Source: JBLIAZ01 sp047632015 (GTDB lineage Bacteria; Bacteroidota; Bacteroidia; Flavobacteriales_C; GCA-002722245). From it: DNA of 9,391 nucleotides. A program made the position numbers and the translations under genes. The notes beneath the pieces are model-generated. The model did not search any database. It saw only the letters and a list, made by a program, of their open reading frames with translations, and had not been told where the DNA came from. Shown in pieces: positions 1-6,863 of the stretch. Where the stretch lies: the NCBI GenBank assembly GCA_047632015.1, contig JBLIBC010000095.1:1-9391 (forward strand). The letters are read 5' to 3'. How positions within the stretch are numbered: the stretch's first letter is position 1; each line of letters begins with the position of its first letter.

Positions 1-440
1 CCACTTGCTGTCGGTGTTCCGCTTAGGGTAATTACATTACCAGCATAAGTTGCCGTGACTCCTGCCGGTAATCCACTTGAAGAAGCAATAGCTGTTACTC
101 CAGTAGTAGCATGTGTAATATTCGTTAATGCCGTATTGATACATAAAGTTGGAGTACTAGAAGCGGCTTCGACTGTTCTGTCTGCAGTCACCGTAATTGT
201 TCCTGTGGCTGTAGCAGAACCGCAAGTACTAGTAGGAGTAATGGTGTAATTAAAAGTTCCACTTGCTGTAGGTGTTCCGCTTAGGGTAATCACATCACCA
301 GCATAAGCTGCAGTCACTCCTGCTGGTAATCCACTTGAAGAAGCAATAGCTGTTACTCCAGTAGTGGCATGTGTGATATTCGTCAACGCTGTATTTGCAC
401 ATAATGTTGGAGTACTAGAAGCCGTTCCAACTGTTCTATT
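1..440 (-). repeat. 258-bp tandem coding repeat (86-residue Ig-like unit), second copy truncated by the window edge
   Basis: Positions 1-182 align without gaps to 259-440, giving a period of exactly 258 bp (86 codons); about nine of ten bases match. The unit starts at an Asn/Asp-Arg-Thr-Val motif (codons at 440 and 182). It contains a PTLC-N-T motif, a GLPAGVTA motif and SGTPTASGTFNYTI, ending in a CGSATATG strand. This is a familiar Bacteroidota surface-protein module that usually occurs in arrays. More copies probably lie to the left of the window. High DNA identity suggests recent duplication or continuing homogenisation. Confidence 0.9.
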
Positions 441-2219
441 TGCGGTTACTGTAATGTAATTTGTTTTTGTTTCCGTATCACTTCCACCTGCGTTTGTTGC
501 AATTAAAGATACTGTGTATGTACCTGGTGTATTGTAAACAACCGCTTGGTTTTGGCTTGTGCTTGAAGTTGGGTTACCTCCTGTGGTCGTCCATGCCCAC
601 GAACTAGGAGTGTTTGTTGAGGCATCATTAAATGTGACAGATTCACCTGCACAAATAGTTGTGCTGCTTCCAGAAAAAGCAGCTATAGGAGCTGGAGATG
701 AAGCAGTCTTCATGTATATAATATAATCTTCTGTTTCACCATATTCTAATGGGTCACAAGCACCAGTTATTGAAACTGACGTATGGTCAACCATCACCCT
801 CATTCTTAAATATTGAGAAGTAGTAGCGTTAGACGGGACAGTAAAACTAGCAGATGCCGTAGGAGAAGCTTTTGGTATTGCTGCATTATAAAAAATTTCT
901 TCACCTGCTGTAAATGCACCATCATTGTTATAGTCAATCCATGCACGAACTTTTTGGTCATAAGATGTACTTACAATTGTTGTTTGAAAAGTATAAGTTG
1001 TGTCAGGATATAACTCTACTAAACTTTCGCAAGACGTTGTTTTATCTAAATACCCATTGTCATCAGATGCAGATCCACTTGCAATATCAAGCTTTCCTAC
1101 AATTTGCACATTTGTGATACCGATGTTATTGAATTTTTGATTCATCACTCCAGTACAGGTTGCAGCTGTTAAAGTGTAATTCGCAAGTGGTGATCTAAAA
1201 CCTCTTCCAGACAACAAGCTTGCTCTACTACCTTCCAAAGTTGCTCTTATTCTTGCTTTTTGATCTGACGAAAACCTGTCTGTACAAGCATCAGAAGAAT
1301 AATCCATGTAATTTCTTATTGTATTGTCATATGCAGCCCCAGTGCAGGCTTCAGTCCCTGTAGGGCAATTGTACAAAGTTCTTTTGTATGGAGAGGTGTC
1401 AGCGCAACAATCACCTACGCTAGAGCCACATAGATTACCTGATCCAGGGCAAGTAGTGCCATTTACATCACCTTCAAAAGTATGATACAAGTTCATAGCA
1501 TGACCCATTTCATGAATAATGGTGCCACTAATTCCACCGGCTGCAGTACCTGTATTCCCCCATGTTCCATGTAAAATAACTGTTCCATCTAAATTTGAAG
1601 AAGTTGGAAAATAAGCAAATCCAGCAGTGTAAACTCCTGAACCTCCCTCACCGTAATTACTTGAATCTAATTCGGTTATAATCCAAACGTTATAATAATC
1701 AGAGCTCGACCATCTACTCAATGCTTTGACGTCTGCTTCTGTAGCTCCTTTTGTAGTGGTTCTTTCCATTCCACTGGTAGCGTATTCGGCTAAAACAGTC
1801 CCATCAATTCTATTAATTCCAGTAGTGGCATTACAATTAGGATCCGATGTAGCTAATTGAAATTGCACTTTAACATCAACGCCTACGCCATTTGTGTTGC
1901 TGTAGGCAGCATTTAATTGTGATATTCCTGATGCAATTTGAGCATCTGAAATATTGGCACTAACTCCAATTGCTTCTCCTCTGTGGATTACGTGAACCAC
2001 GACAGGAACTGTATATACGGTTTCAGCTCTTCTACTACTTTTTCGCTTTGCAATTATTGCTTGAAGGTTATTCTCGTTTATTTCGAGTTCTTGCTGAATT
2101 GCCGGATTATTTTTGAGAGCATCTTTATGTGCGCCGTCAAATCCACACGTTGCTTGCTGCGCTTGAAGACTAGTTAAACTTAATATTCCAATTGAGATTG
2201 CAAGTAGTACTTTTTTCAT
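1..2219 (-). CDS. Secreted M43 (pappalysin-like) zinc metalloprotease, C-terminus beyond the window
   Basis: An open frame of 739 codons starts at an ATG ending at 2219 and has no stop before the window edge, so the 3' end is missing. The protein begins with a Sec signal peptide (MKK, hydrophobic stretch, cleavage near LQAQQ). The M43 catalytic domain follows, with HEMGHAMNLYH at residues 236-246 (three zinc histidines and the catalytic Glu237) and a Met-turn NYMDY near 303-307. Downstream are a GEVED-type domain (about 405-500, ending GETEDY), a PKD domain (about 510-590), and from residue 594 an 86-residue repeat (opening NRTVGTASS) whose second copy is cut by the edge. It should act outside the cell as an endopeptidase; its substrate is unknown. 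Export by T9SS is inferred from the paralogue at 2680-5631, because the tail that would prove it lies outside. The two genes share most residues through the PKD domain. Confidence 0.93.
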   Translation of the reverse strand, partial: MKKVLLAISIGILSLTSLQAQQATCGFDGAHKDALKNNPAIQQELEINENNLQAIIAKRKSSRRAETVYTVPVVVHVIHRGEAIGVSANISDAQIASGISQLNAAYSNTNGVGVDVKVQFQLATSDPNCNATTGINRIDGTVLAEYATSGMERTTTKGATEADVKALSRWSSSDYYNVWIITELDSSNYGEGGSGVYTAGFAYFPTSSNLDGTVILHGTWGNTGTAAGGISGTIIHEMGHAMNLYHTFEGDVNGTTCPGSGNLCGSSVGDCCADTSPYKRTLYNCPTGTEACTGAAYDNTIRNYMDYSSDACTDRFSSDQKARIRATLEGSRASLLSGRGFRSPLANYTLTAATCTGVMNQKFNNIGITNVQIVGKLDIASGSASDDNGYLDKTTSCESLVELYPDTTYTFQTTIVSTSYDQKVRAWIDYNNDGAFTAGEEIFYNAAIPKASPTASASFTVPSNATTSQYLRMRVMVDHTSVSITGACDPLEYGETEDYIIYMKTASSPAPIAAFSGSSTTICAGESVTFNDASTNTPSSWAWTTTGGNPTSSTSQNQAVVYNTPGTYTVSLIATNAGGSDTETKTNYITVTANRTVGTASSTPTLCANTALTNITHATTGVTAIASSSGLPAGVTAAYAGDVITLSGTPTASGTFNYTITPTSTCGSATATGTITVTADRTVEAASSTPTLCINTALTNITHATTGVTAIASSSGLPAGVTATYAGNVITLSGTPTAS

Positions 2220-2286
2220 ATGCTAATTTTTATTTTTCGTTGATGCTACGAATAGGGTGTACGTACATAATACTAAAATGTTTCGT

Positions 2287-2298
2287 TTTTTTTAACTT
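2287..2298 (-). promoter_or_regulatory. Shared upstream block of the left protease gene (copy 1 of 2)
   Basis: The plus-strand 12-mer TTTTTTTAACTT begins 68 bp upstream of the first base of the start codon. The same 12-mer lies 67 bp upstream of the paralogue at 5631. A TGTAC is also found between block and start codon in both. It may be part of a common promoter or UP-like A-tract, but it could be only a remnant of the duplication; it is AT-rich, so chance is not excluded. Confidence 0.35.
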
Positions 2299-2521
2299 TT
2301 TTTAGGACCGGTAATATATGGAAAATAAATCGATTTATTTTGGAAAAGCACGAAGTACGAGCGAACTTCTAACCACTTTATTGGCAAATAAAACTTCTTG
2401 TCTATGACTGGTTATGGTTGCTAAAAGTGATACTACCAAGGTGGTTGTGCTGTTTTCTATGTTGGAAATGGTGCAGCCTGGATCCGTAGAATAATTTATT
2501 TTTTACGTAAATATTTTTACA

Positions 2522-2546
2522 TAACACCTGATTGCATCTGGTGTTA
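2522..2546. other. Imperfect inverted repeat, possible operator or RNA hairpin
   Basis: TAACACC (2522-2528) is mirrored by GGTGTTA (2540-2546). After one T-T mismatch the arms continue as GAT/ATC around a 3-base loop, giving 10 of 11 paired positions. It lies about 300 bp upstream of the left protease start and about 130 bp past the right protease stop. No long T-run follows on either strand, so a terminator role is not indicated. Function unknown. Confidence 0.45.
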
Positions 2547-2618
2547 ATTTAGTTTGACATGCGTTTCAATCAAGTACGTAACGTTGTAAAAACGTTTCCG
2601 TAAGATTAGAAATGTTGG

Positions 2619-2658
2619 ATTAAAAAAAAGGGAACCAATTGGTTCCCTTTTTTTTAAT
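2619..2658. terminator. Perfect 40-bp palindromic bidirectional intrinsic terminator
   Basis: Eight A residues (2622-2629), a GC-containing stem GGGAACC/GGTTCCC around AATT, then eight T residues (2648-2655) form a perfect palindrome including the flanking ATT/AAT. In either direction transcription would produce a stable hairpin followed by a U-tract. It sits 22 bp past the stop codon of the minus-strand protease at 2680-5631, so it most likely ends that transcript and insulates the downstream paralogue. Confidence 0.9.
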
Positions 2659-2679
2659 CAATATTATTTATGCGATCAT

Positions 2680-5631
2680 TTAATGCGATTTCACCACTTT
2701 ATAAACGGCAACACTACCACCAGTGTTAACTGACAAGTAATACATTCCCGGAGCTATACTCTCCGTATTGATGGTTTTACTTTCTGAGTTCACACTTCCT
2801 GTAAGTACTACTTTTCCACTTTCATCACTTAAGGCATAAGTGCTAGTAGCCACCCCGGCTGTTTTTATTGCTAATTGATTATGGAATGGATTTGGTGAAA
2901 CAGCTACTCCTTGTTCGCTAGCCCCAAGCACTGATGTAGATGTGCTTACTGTTATAACAGTTATGACATCAGCTCCACATCCGTTTCCATCCGTATAAGC
3001 ATACGATATACTATGTAATCCATTTCCTGCGGATGCTGTATTGAATATGCCATTTGTTACTCCGGTACCAGAATAAGTTCCTCCGACTGGTTGTCCAAAA
3101 GTAAGTGTCACATCACCAATGCTGATATCATAATCCAATGGGAACCATGTATCTACGGATATTATAGGAAGAGGATTAACTGTTAATATCGCAGTATCTC
3201 TTGCCATACATCCCCAGTAGTCATAAACAGTAACTGTGTAATCGCCTGCGGTAGTTCCTGTAGTTGTTGATAAATAACCTGTGCCGTTATGGCTCCATTC
3301 ATAATAAGAAATTAAGCTATCAGCAACTGCTGTGAATGTTGCTGCAACATCTCCCGTACACATTGATTCGTCATTGACCCTTACTACTGGAAGTCTACGC
3401 ACTGTCAAAACTCCAATTCCAGTTCCGGTACACCCGTTAACATCTGTTACTGTCACTACGTAGTCACCAGCTACAGTTCCTTGAGTATAATGTTGTGTGC
3501 CTGTTCCATTCGCACTCCAAACGTAAGAGTTAGCAGCAGTGTCACTGTTAGCATAAAACATTGCTTCTTGACCTCCTTCACAAATGGTGCTGTCACCAAC
3601 ATATACAACAGGTAAAGCCTTTGTTGTTAAAACTCCAGTTCCCGTTCCAACGCAACCAGCACTAGTCGTTACAGTTACTGTGTAATCCCCAGATATATTA
3701 CCAAATGTTCCGTAATTATTTCCTACACCCAGTCCGCTCCACAAATAGGTATCGATTGTTGAACTACTGGTAGCAGACATAAATGCGGAAGGATCTCCTG
3801 CACAAATGGTTTCGTTGTTAACCGTAACTACAGGTAAGTCGCTCACAGTAATATAACTAGTTTTTGTTTCTGTATCATTTCCTCCCGCGTTTGAAGCAGT
3901 TAATGAAACAGAATAAGTACCAGCGGTGTTGTATACCACTGTATGATATTGATCGGTACCAGATGTAAGACTTGCTCCAGTAGTTGTCCATGACCATGAT
4001 GTTGGAGTGTTAGTGGAAGCATCCGAAAATTGTATGGAATCTCCTATACAAGCTGTGGTTGTATTTACCGTAAAATCTGCTACTGGTGCTGCTGTTGTTC
4101 CACTATTAATGTAAATTAAATAGTCTTCAGTTTCTCCATTAGTAACTGTAGCACAGGCTGTAGTCAACGCAGGGTTGCCATATGCTGTTGCGAAATCAGT
4201 TAAAACTCTCATTCTAAGATATTTTGATGTAGTAGCCGTCCCAGGAACCGTAAAGTTGACAGAATCTTTTTCATAAACTGATCCATCGATATCAGAAATT
4301 GAAAATATTTCTTCACCCGCATCTGTAAAATCTCCATCATCATTGTAATCGATCCATGCTTTCACTTGATGTCTGTTTACAGTTTGAACTGAAACGTGAA
4401 ATTCGTATTGAGTGCTTAATTCTAGAATTGCAGCTCCTGCACAAGAAGTAGCATTGTTAAAATACCCTCCATCTGTTAGTGCACTTCCGCTACTCACATT
4501 TAATTTCCCTTTTATTTGTACATTTCTAACACCAGCTCCACTATGTGCAGAGGTTGTCGTTCCTGTACAAGTTGCAGCTGTTACTGAAAAAGCAGGCATT
4601 GCTGAGGTTAAAGCATTTGATAACAATAGTGATCCTCTCGGTCCTTCCAAAGCTGCTCTCATCCTTGATTTTTGATTTTCAGTATACATTACTGTACAAG
4701 CGTCTGAGGAATAATCCATGTAGTTTTTAATGGTATTGTCATATGCTGCACCACTACATGATTCAGTTCCAGTAGGACAGGTGAATAGTGTTCTTTTATA
4801 TGGTGAAGTATCTCCACAACAATCTCCCACGCCACTACCACAAAGGTTTCCAGCTCCAGGGCAAGCAGTACCACTGTTGTCGCCTTCAAAAACATGATAC
4901 AAATTAAGTGCGTGTCCAAGTTCATGAATAAGCGTTCCGCTTGTTCCACCAGCAGCTGTACCCACATTTCCAAAAGTCGAATGTAATATTATTGTTCCGT
5001 CGACAGCCGATGAAGCTCCAGGGAAATACGCGTAACCAGCGGTAAAACTTCCACCTCCTTCACCAGCGTTGCTGTCGTCCATTTCGGTAATGATCCAAAT
5101 GTTGTAATAAGAACTGCTTGACCACCTACTTAAAGCTTTAATAGTAGCTTCTGATTCGCCATTGGTTGTGCTTTTTTCCAAACCCATAGTTGCATAATCA
5201 CCTACACCACTAGCGTCAACCCTGTTGATTCCATTTGTTGTACTGCAATTCTCGTCTTTTAAGGCCAATTGAAATTGAACTTTAGTATCTACACTTAATC
5301 CAGAAGTATTACGGAATGCATCGTTCATTTGGGTAATTCCTGAATTAATTTGAGCATCTGAAATGTTACTACCAACGCCTATTGCTTCACCTTTATGAAT
5401 TACGTGGACTACAACCGGAATTGTGTACACATCTTCAGCCCTTCTACTTGTTTTTCTTTTAGCAATGATTCTTTGTATTTCTTGTTCGTTCGCTTGAAAT
5501 ACTTCTGCAAGTTGAGGAACCTCATTTAAGGACTGTTGATGAACTATATCAAATCCACAGGACTGTTGCTGTGCTTGTATTCCAGTTAAACTTAATATTC
5601 CAATTGATAGAGCTATTAGTGTTTTTTTCAT
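2680..5631 (-). CDS. Secreted M43 (pappalysin-like) zinc metalloprotease with T9SS sorting tail
   Basis: A complete 983-residue protein. Residues 1-20 are a Sec signal peptide ending IQAQQ. The M43 catalytic domain (about 65-335) has HELGHALNLYH at 236-246, with His236, His240 and His246 as zinc ligands and Glu237 as general base, and a Met-turn at 303-307 (NYMDY). A GEVED-type domain covers about 405-506 and a PKD domain about 515-596. Three Ig-like repeats with an exact 74-residue period start at LPVV near 599, 673 and 747. A fourth, different module (about 821-898, GTYSGTGVTNGIF) follows. Residues 901-983 form a type A T9SS C-terminal domain (VSPNPF at 911-916). It should cross the outer membrane by T9SS and act as an extracellular or surface endopeptidase; the substrate is unknown. 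The ATG is supported by the signal peptide. Transcription probably ends at the palindrome 22 bp downstream. It is a tandem paralogue of the gene at 1-2219. Confidence 0.96.
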   Translation of the reverse strand: MKKTLIALSIGILSLTGIQAQQQSCGFDIVHQQSLNEVPQLAEVFQANEQEIQRIIAKRKTSRRAEDVYTIPVVVHVIHKGEAIGVGSNISDAQINSGITQMNDAFRNTSGLSVDTKVQFQLALKDENCSTTNGINRVDASGVGDYATMGLEKSTTNGESEATIKALSRWSSSSYYNIWIITEMDDSNAGEGGGSFTAGYAYFPGASSAVDGTIILHSTFGNVGTAAGGTSGTLIHELGHALNLYHVFEGDNSGTACPGAGNLCGSGVGDCCGDTSPYKRTLFTCPTGTESCSGAAYDNTIKNYMDYSSDACTVMYTENQKSRMRAALEGPRGSLLLSNALTSAMPAFSVTAATCTGTTTSAHSGAGVRNVQIKGKLNVSSGSALTDGGYFNNATSCAGAAILELSTQYEFHVSVQTVNRHQVKAWIDYNDDGDFTDAGEEIFSISDIDGSVYEKDSVNFTVPGTATTSKYLRMRVLTDFATAYGNPALTTACATVTNGETEDYLIYINSGTTAAPVADFTVNTTTACIGDSIQFSDASTNTPTSWSWTTTGASLTSGTDQYHTVVYNTAGTYSVSLTASNAGGNDTETKTSYITVSDLPVVTVNNETICAGDPSAFMSATSSSTIDTYLWSGLGVGNNYGTFGNISGDYTVTVTTSAGCVGTGTGVLTTKALPVVYVGDSTICEGGQEAMFYANSDTAANSYVWSANGTGTQHYTQGTVAGDYVVTVTDVNGCTGTGIGVLTVRRLPVVRVNDESMCTGDVAATFTAVADSLISYYEWSHNGTGYLSTTTGTTAGDYTVTVYDYWGCMARDTAILTVNPLPIISVDTWFPLDYDISIGDVTLTFGQPVGGTYSGTGVTNGIFNTASAGNGLHSISYAYTDGNGCGADVITVITVSTSTSVLGASEQGVAVSPNPFHNQLAIKTAGVATSTYALSDESGKVVLTGSVNSESKTINTESIAPGMYYLSVNTGGSVAVYKVVKSH
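2965..3837 (-). repeat. Array of 74-residue Ig-like repeats within the complete protease
   Basis: An LP[VI][VI] motif recurs at residues 599, 673, 747 and 821, an exact 74-residue (222-bp) spacing. The first three units share an early Cys (ICAGD, ICEGG, MCTGD), a central Trp-Ser or equivalent, and a GDYTVTV..GC strand. The fourth unit keeps the opening but changes to a GTYSGTGVTNG module. The DNA copies are clearly diverged, unlike the near-identical repeat in the left paralogue. The array probably acts as a spacer or binding stalk between the protease domain and the sorting tail. Confidence 0.8.
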
Positions 5632-5697
5632 AAGGTATTTATTACATTATTATCTGTGCCAATATGAATGTACAAGTAAATTTTAATACTGGTTCAA

Positions 5698-5709
5698 TTT
5701 TTTTAACTT
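5698..5709 (-). promoter_or_regulatory. Shared upstream block of the right protease gene (copy 2 of 2)
   Basis: The plus-strand 12-mer TTTTTTTAACTT recurs here, 67 bp upstream of the protease start codon and thus at nearly the same offset as copy 1. It also lies only about 20 bp upstream of the divergent alkyltransferase-like gene at 5728, so any factor binding here could touch both. No canonical TAnnTTTG box was found beside it. Confidence 0.35.
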
Positions 5710-5727
5710 ATTTTATGCCATAACAGC

Positions 5728-6063
5728 ATGGCCAAGAACAGTGATTTTTTTGAGCAGATATATGAAGTGGTTAAATTGATACCAAGAGGAAAGGTGACTT
5801 CGTATGGAGCAATCGCTAAATTTTTAAGTGCCGCTAAATCATCCAGAGTTGTTGGTTATGCTATGAATGCATGCCATGCTTATGATCCCACTATTCCTGC
5901 TCACCGAGTGGTCAACAGGAACGGTTTATTAACAGGTAAAATGCACTTTTCTACTCCAACAAAAATGGAGGAATTACTGGCGAATGAAGGCGTTGTAGTG
6001 GAAGGTGATCAAATTAAATCGTTTTCAAAAGTATATTGGGATCCGACTGAAGAGTTGCTTTAA
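5728..6063 (+). CDS. Alkyltransferase-like protein (MGMT family without the acceptor cysteine)
   Basis: This 111-residue protein matches the C-terminal DNA-binding domain of O6-alkylguanine-DNA alkyltransferases. It has the helix-turn-helix PRGKVTSYGAIA (19-30) with the base-rotating Tyr26, the SSRVVGYAM segment with the arginine finger Arg40, and VNRNGLLTGK (62-71). The catalytic PCHR motif reads PAHR at 57-60, so Ala58 replaces the alkyl acceptor and direct methyl transfer is not possible. Known alkyltransferase-like proteins (Trp in E. coli YbaZ and S. pombe Atl1, Ala in a Thermus homologue) bind and flip alkylated guanines and channel them to nucleotide excision repair. The same role is inferred here. 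The size fits stand-alone family members. The gene is divergent from the protease at 5631, with 96 bp between starts, and is probably transcribed alone. Confidence 0.92.
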   Translation: MAKNSDFFEQIYEVVKLIPRGKVTSYGAIAKFLSAAKSSRVVGYAMNACHAYDPTIPAHRVVNRNGLLTGKMHFSTPTKMEELLANEGVVVEGDQIKSFSKVYWDPTEELL

Positions 6064-6080
6064 GCACCCTCTAGCTGTGG

Positions 6081-6110
6081 GCCCCCTCTAACTCCCCCAA
6101 AAGGGGAGGA
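6081..6110. repeat. C-rich/G-rich hairpin, probable dispersed intergenic repeat
   Basis: A C-rich run (CCCCCTCTAACTCCCCC) is followed by AAAAGGGGAGGA. CTCCCC at 6092-6097 pairs with GGGGAG at 6103-6108 around a 5-base loop. This GC-rich patch stands out in AT-rich DNA and closely resembles a short repeat I associate with intergenic regions of many Bacteroidota genomes. It lies between two convergent genes (stops at 6063 and 6173). No T-tract follows directly, so it is not a classical intrinsic terminator, though it could block transcription from both sides. Confidence 0.6.
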
Positions 6111-6172
6111 TGTTGGACGTGACTTTTTTGGTTTACAACTATCTGCGATGAAATATTAATTCCACTTTTAAT

Positions 6173-6859
6173 TTAAATATTAAACTCCAGGTATTTAATC
6201 AGTTTTCCTTCCTTTAGCCATTTCGCTTCATAAAACGTACGGATATTGAGTTCACGGTTAAGTATACTTTCTTGTTGAGGAGGAAGTAATCCCCCATATA
6301 CATCAGGGCTGTCTACATTGACTTTGAACTTATTGTCTCGAATTACATTTTGAGTAAATTCATATAAAAAGGTACTGTCGGTTTTTAGCCTGACGCAACC
6401 GTCTTTTTGTAAAAATTTGCGGTACCTGTCCACAAATAAAGTATGTGTCAATCGTTTTCGAGCCCTGTTGCTTTGTTTTTGAGGGTCGGGAAAAGTAATC
6501 CAAATTTCACTTATTTCATTTTCAGTAAAAAAGTTTTCAATGAAATCAATTCGAGTACGTAAAAATCCGACGTTGTTCAGTCCTTGATCTAGGGCAATAG
6601 TGGCACCTTTCCAAATTCTATTTCCTTTGATGTCAATTCCTAAAAAGTTTTTGTCAGGATGAATTCTTGCTAATCCCACAGTATACTCTCCTCCTCCGCA
6701 GGCAAGTTCTAGTACAATTGGATTGTCGTTCTTAAAAAAATCTTTAGCCCATTTTCCTTTCAAAAAGTATTCTTGAGTCATGGATTCTTCCCATGTTGGT
6801 TCCAATACGTTTTTGTATTCCGCTACTGCAGCGAATCTTTTTAGTTTGTCTTTCCCCAT
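6173..6859 (-). CDS. trmB: tRNA (guanine(46)-N7)-methyltransferase TrmB
   Basis: A 228-residue class I SAM-dependent methyltransferase that makes m7G46 in the tRNA variable loop. The SAM-binding motif I is VLELACGGGEYT (49-60). The acidic end of the next strand and its Lys/Arg-rich helix follow as GIDIKGNRIWKGA (74-86). The family-specific catalytic segment TFPDPQ sits at 112-117, followed by a basic RKRLTH stretch, then LKTD near 158-161. The C-terminal segment NIRTFYEAKW...G is the usual TrmB ending. Length is normal for the family. It is the last gene of a three-gene minus-strand operon, only 4 bp after the dehydrogenase stop. The short gap makes translational coupling likely. Confidence 0.95.
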   Translation of the reverse strand: MGKDKLKRFAAVAEYKNVLEPTWEESMTQEYFLKGKWAKDFFKNDNPIVLELACGGGEYTVGLARIHPDKNFLGIDIKGNRIWKGATIALDQGLNNVGFLRTRIDFIENFFTENEISEIWITFPDPQKQSNRARKRLTHTLFVDRYRKFLQKDGCVRLKTDSTFLYEFTQNVIRDNKFKVNVDSPDVYGGLLPPQQESILNRELNIRTFYEAKWLKEGKLIKYLEFNI

Positions 6860-6863
6860 GGTC

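Larger units (their letters stand above)
2220..2679. other. 460-bp intergenic region between the two protease paralogues
   Basis: This gap contains the palindromic terminator at 2619-2658, a second hairpin at 2522-2546, and the upstream region of the left protease, including a T-rich block at 2287-2298 that recurs upstream of the right protease. I find no convincing gene and no exact TAnnTTTG promoter box for the minus strand. A 55-codon stop-free minus-strand stretch (2335-2502) lacks a usable ATG and is discussed as a weak observation. No tRNA-like or rRNA-like sequence is visible. Confidence 0.7.

Noticed and set aside
813..1117. Two overlapping plus-strand frames of 66 and 67 codons
   Set aside because: They lie opposite the conserved GEVED/PKD coding region of the left protease and look like antisense shadows.
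2669..2690. Short imperfect direct repeat (ATGCGAT twice) at the stop codon of the complete protease
   Set aside because: Only a few bases match and no function is suggested; probably chance or minor slippage.
4412..4973. Plus- and minus-strand frames inside the complete protease
   Set aside because: The protease frame is far longer and has clear domain matches here; these alternatives have no recognisable features.
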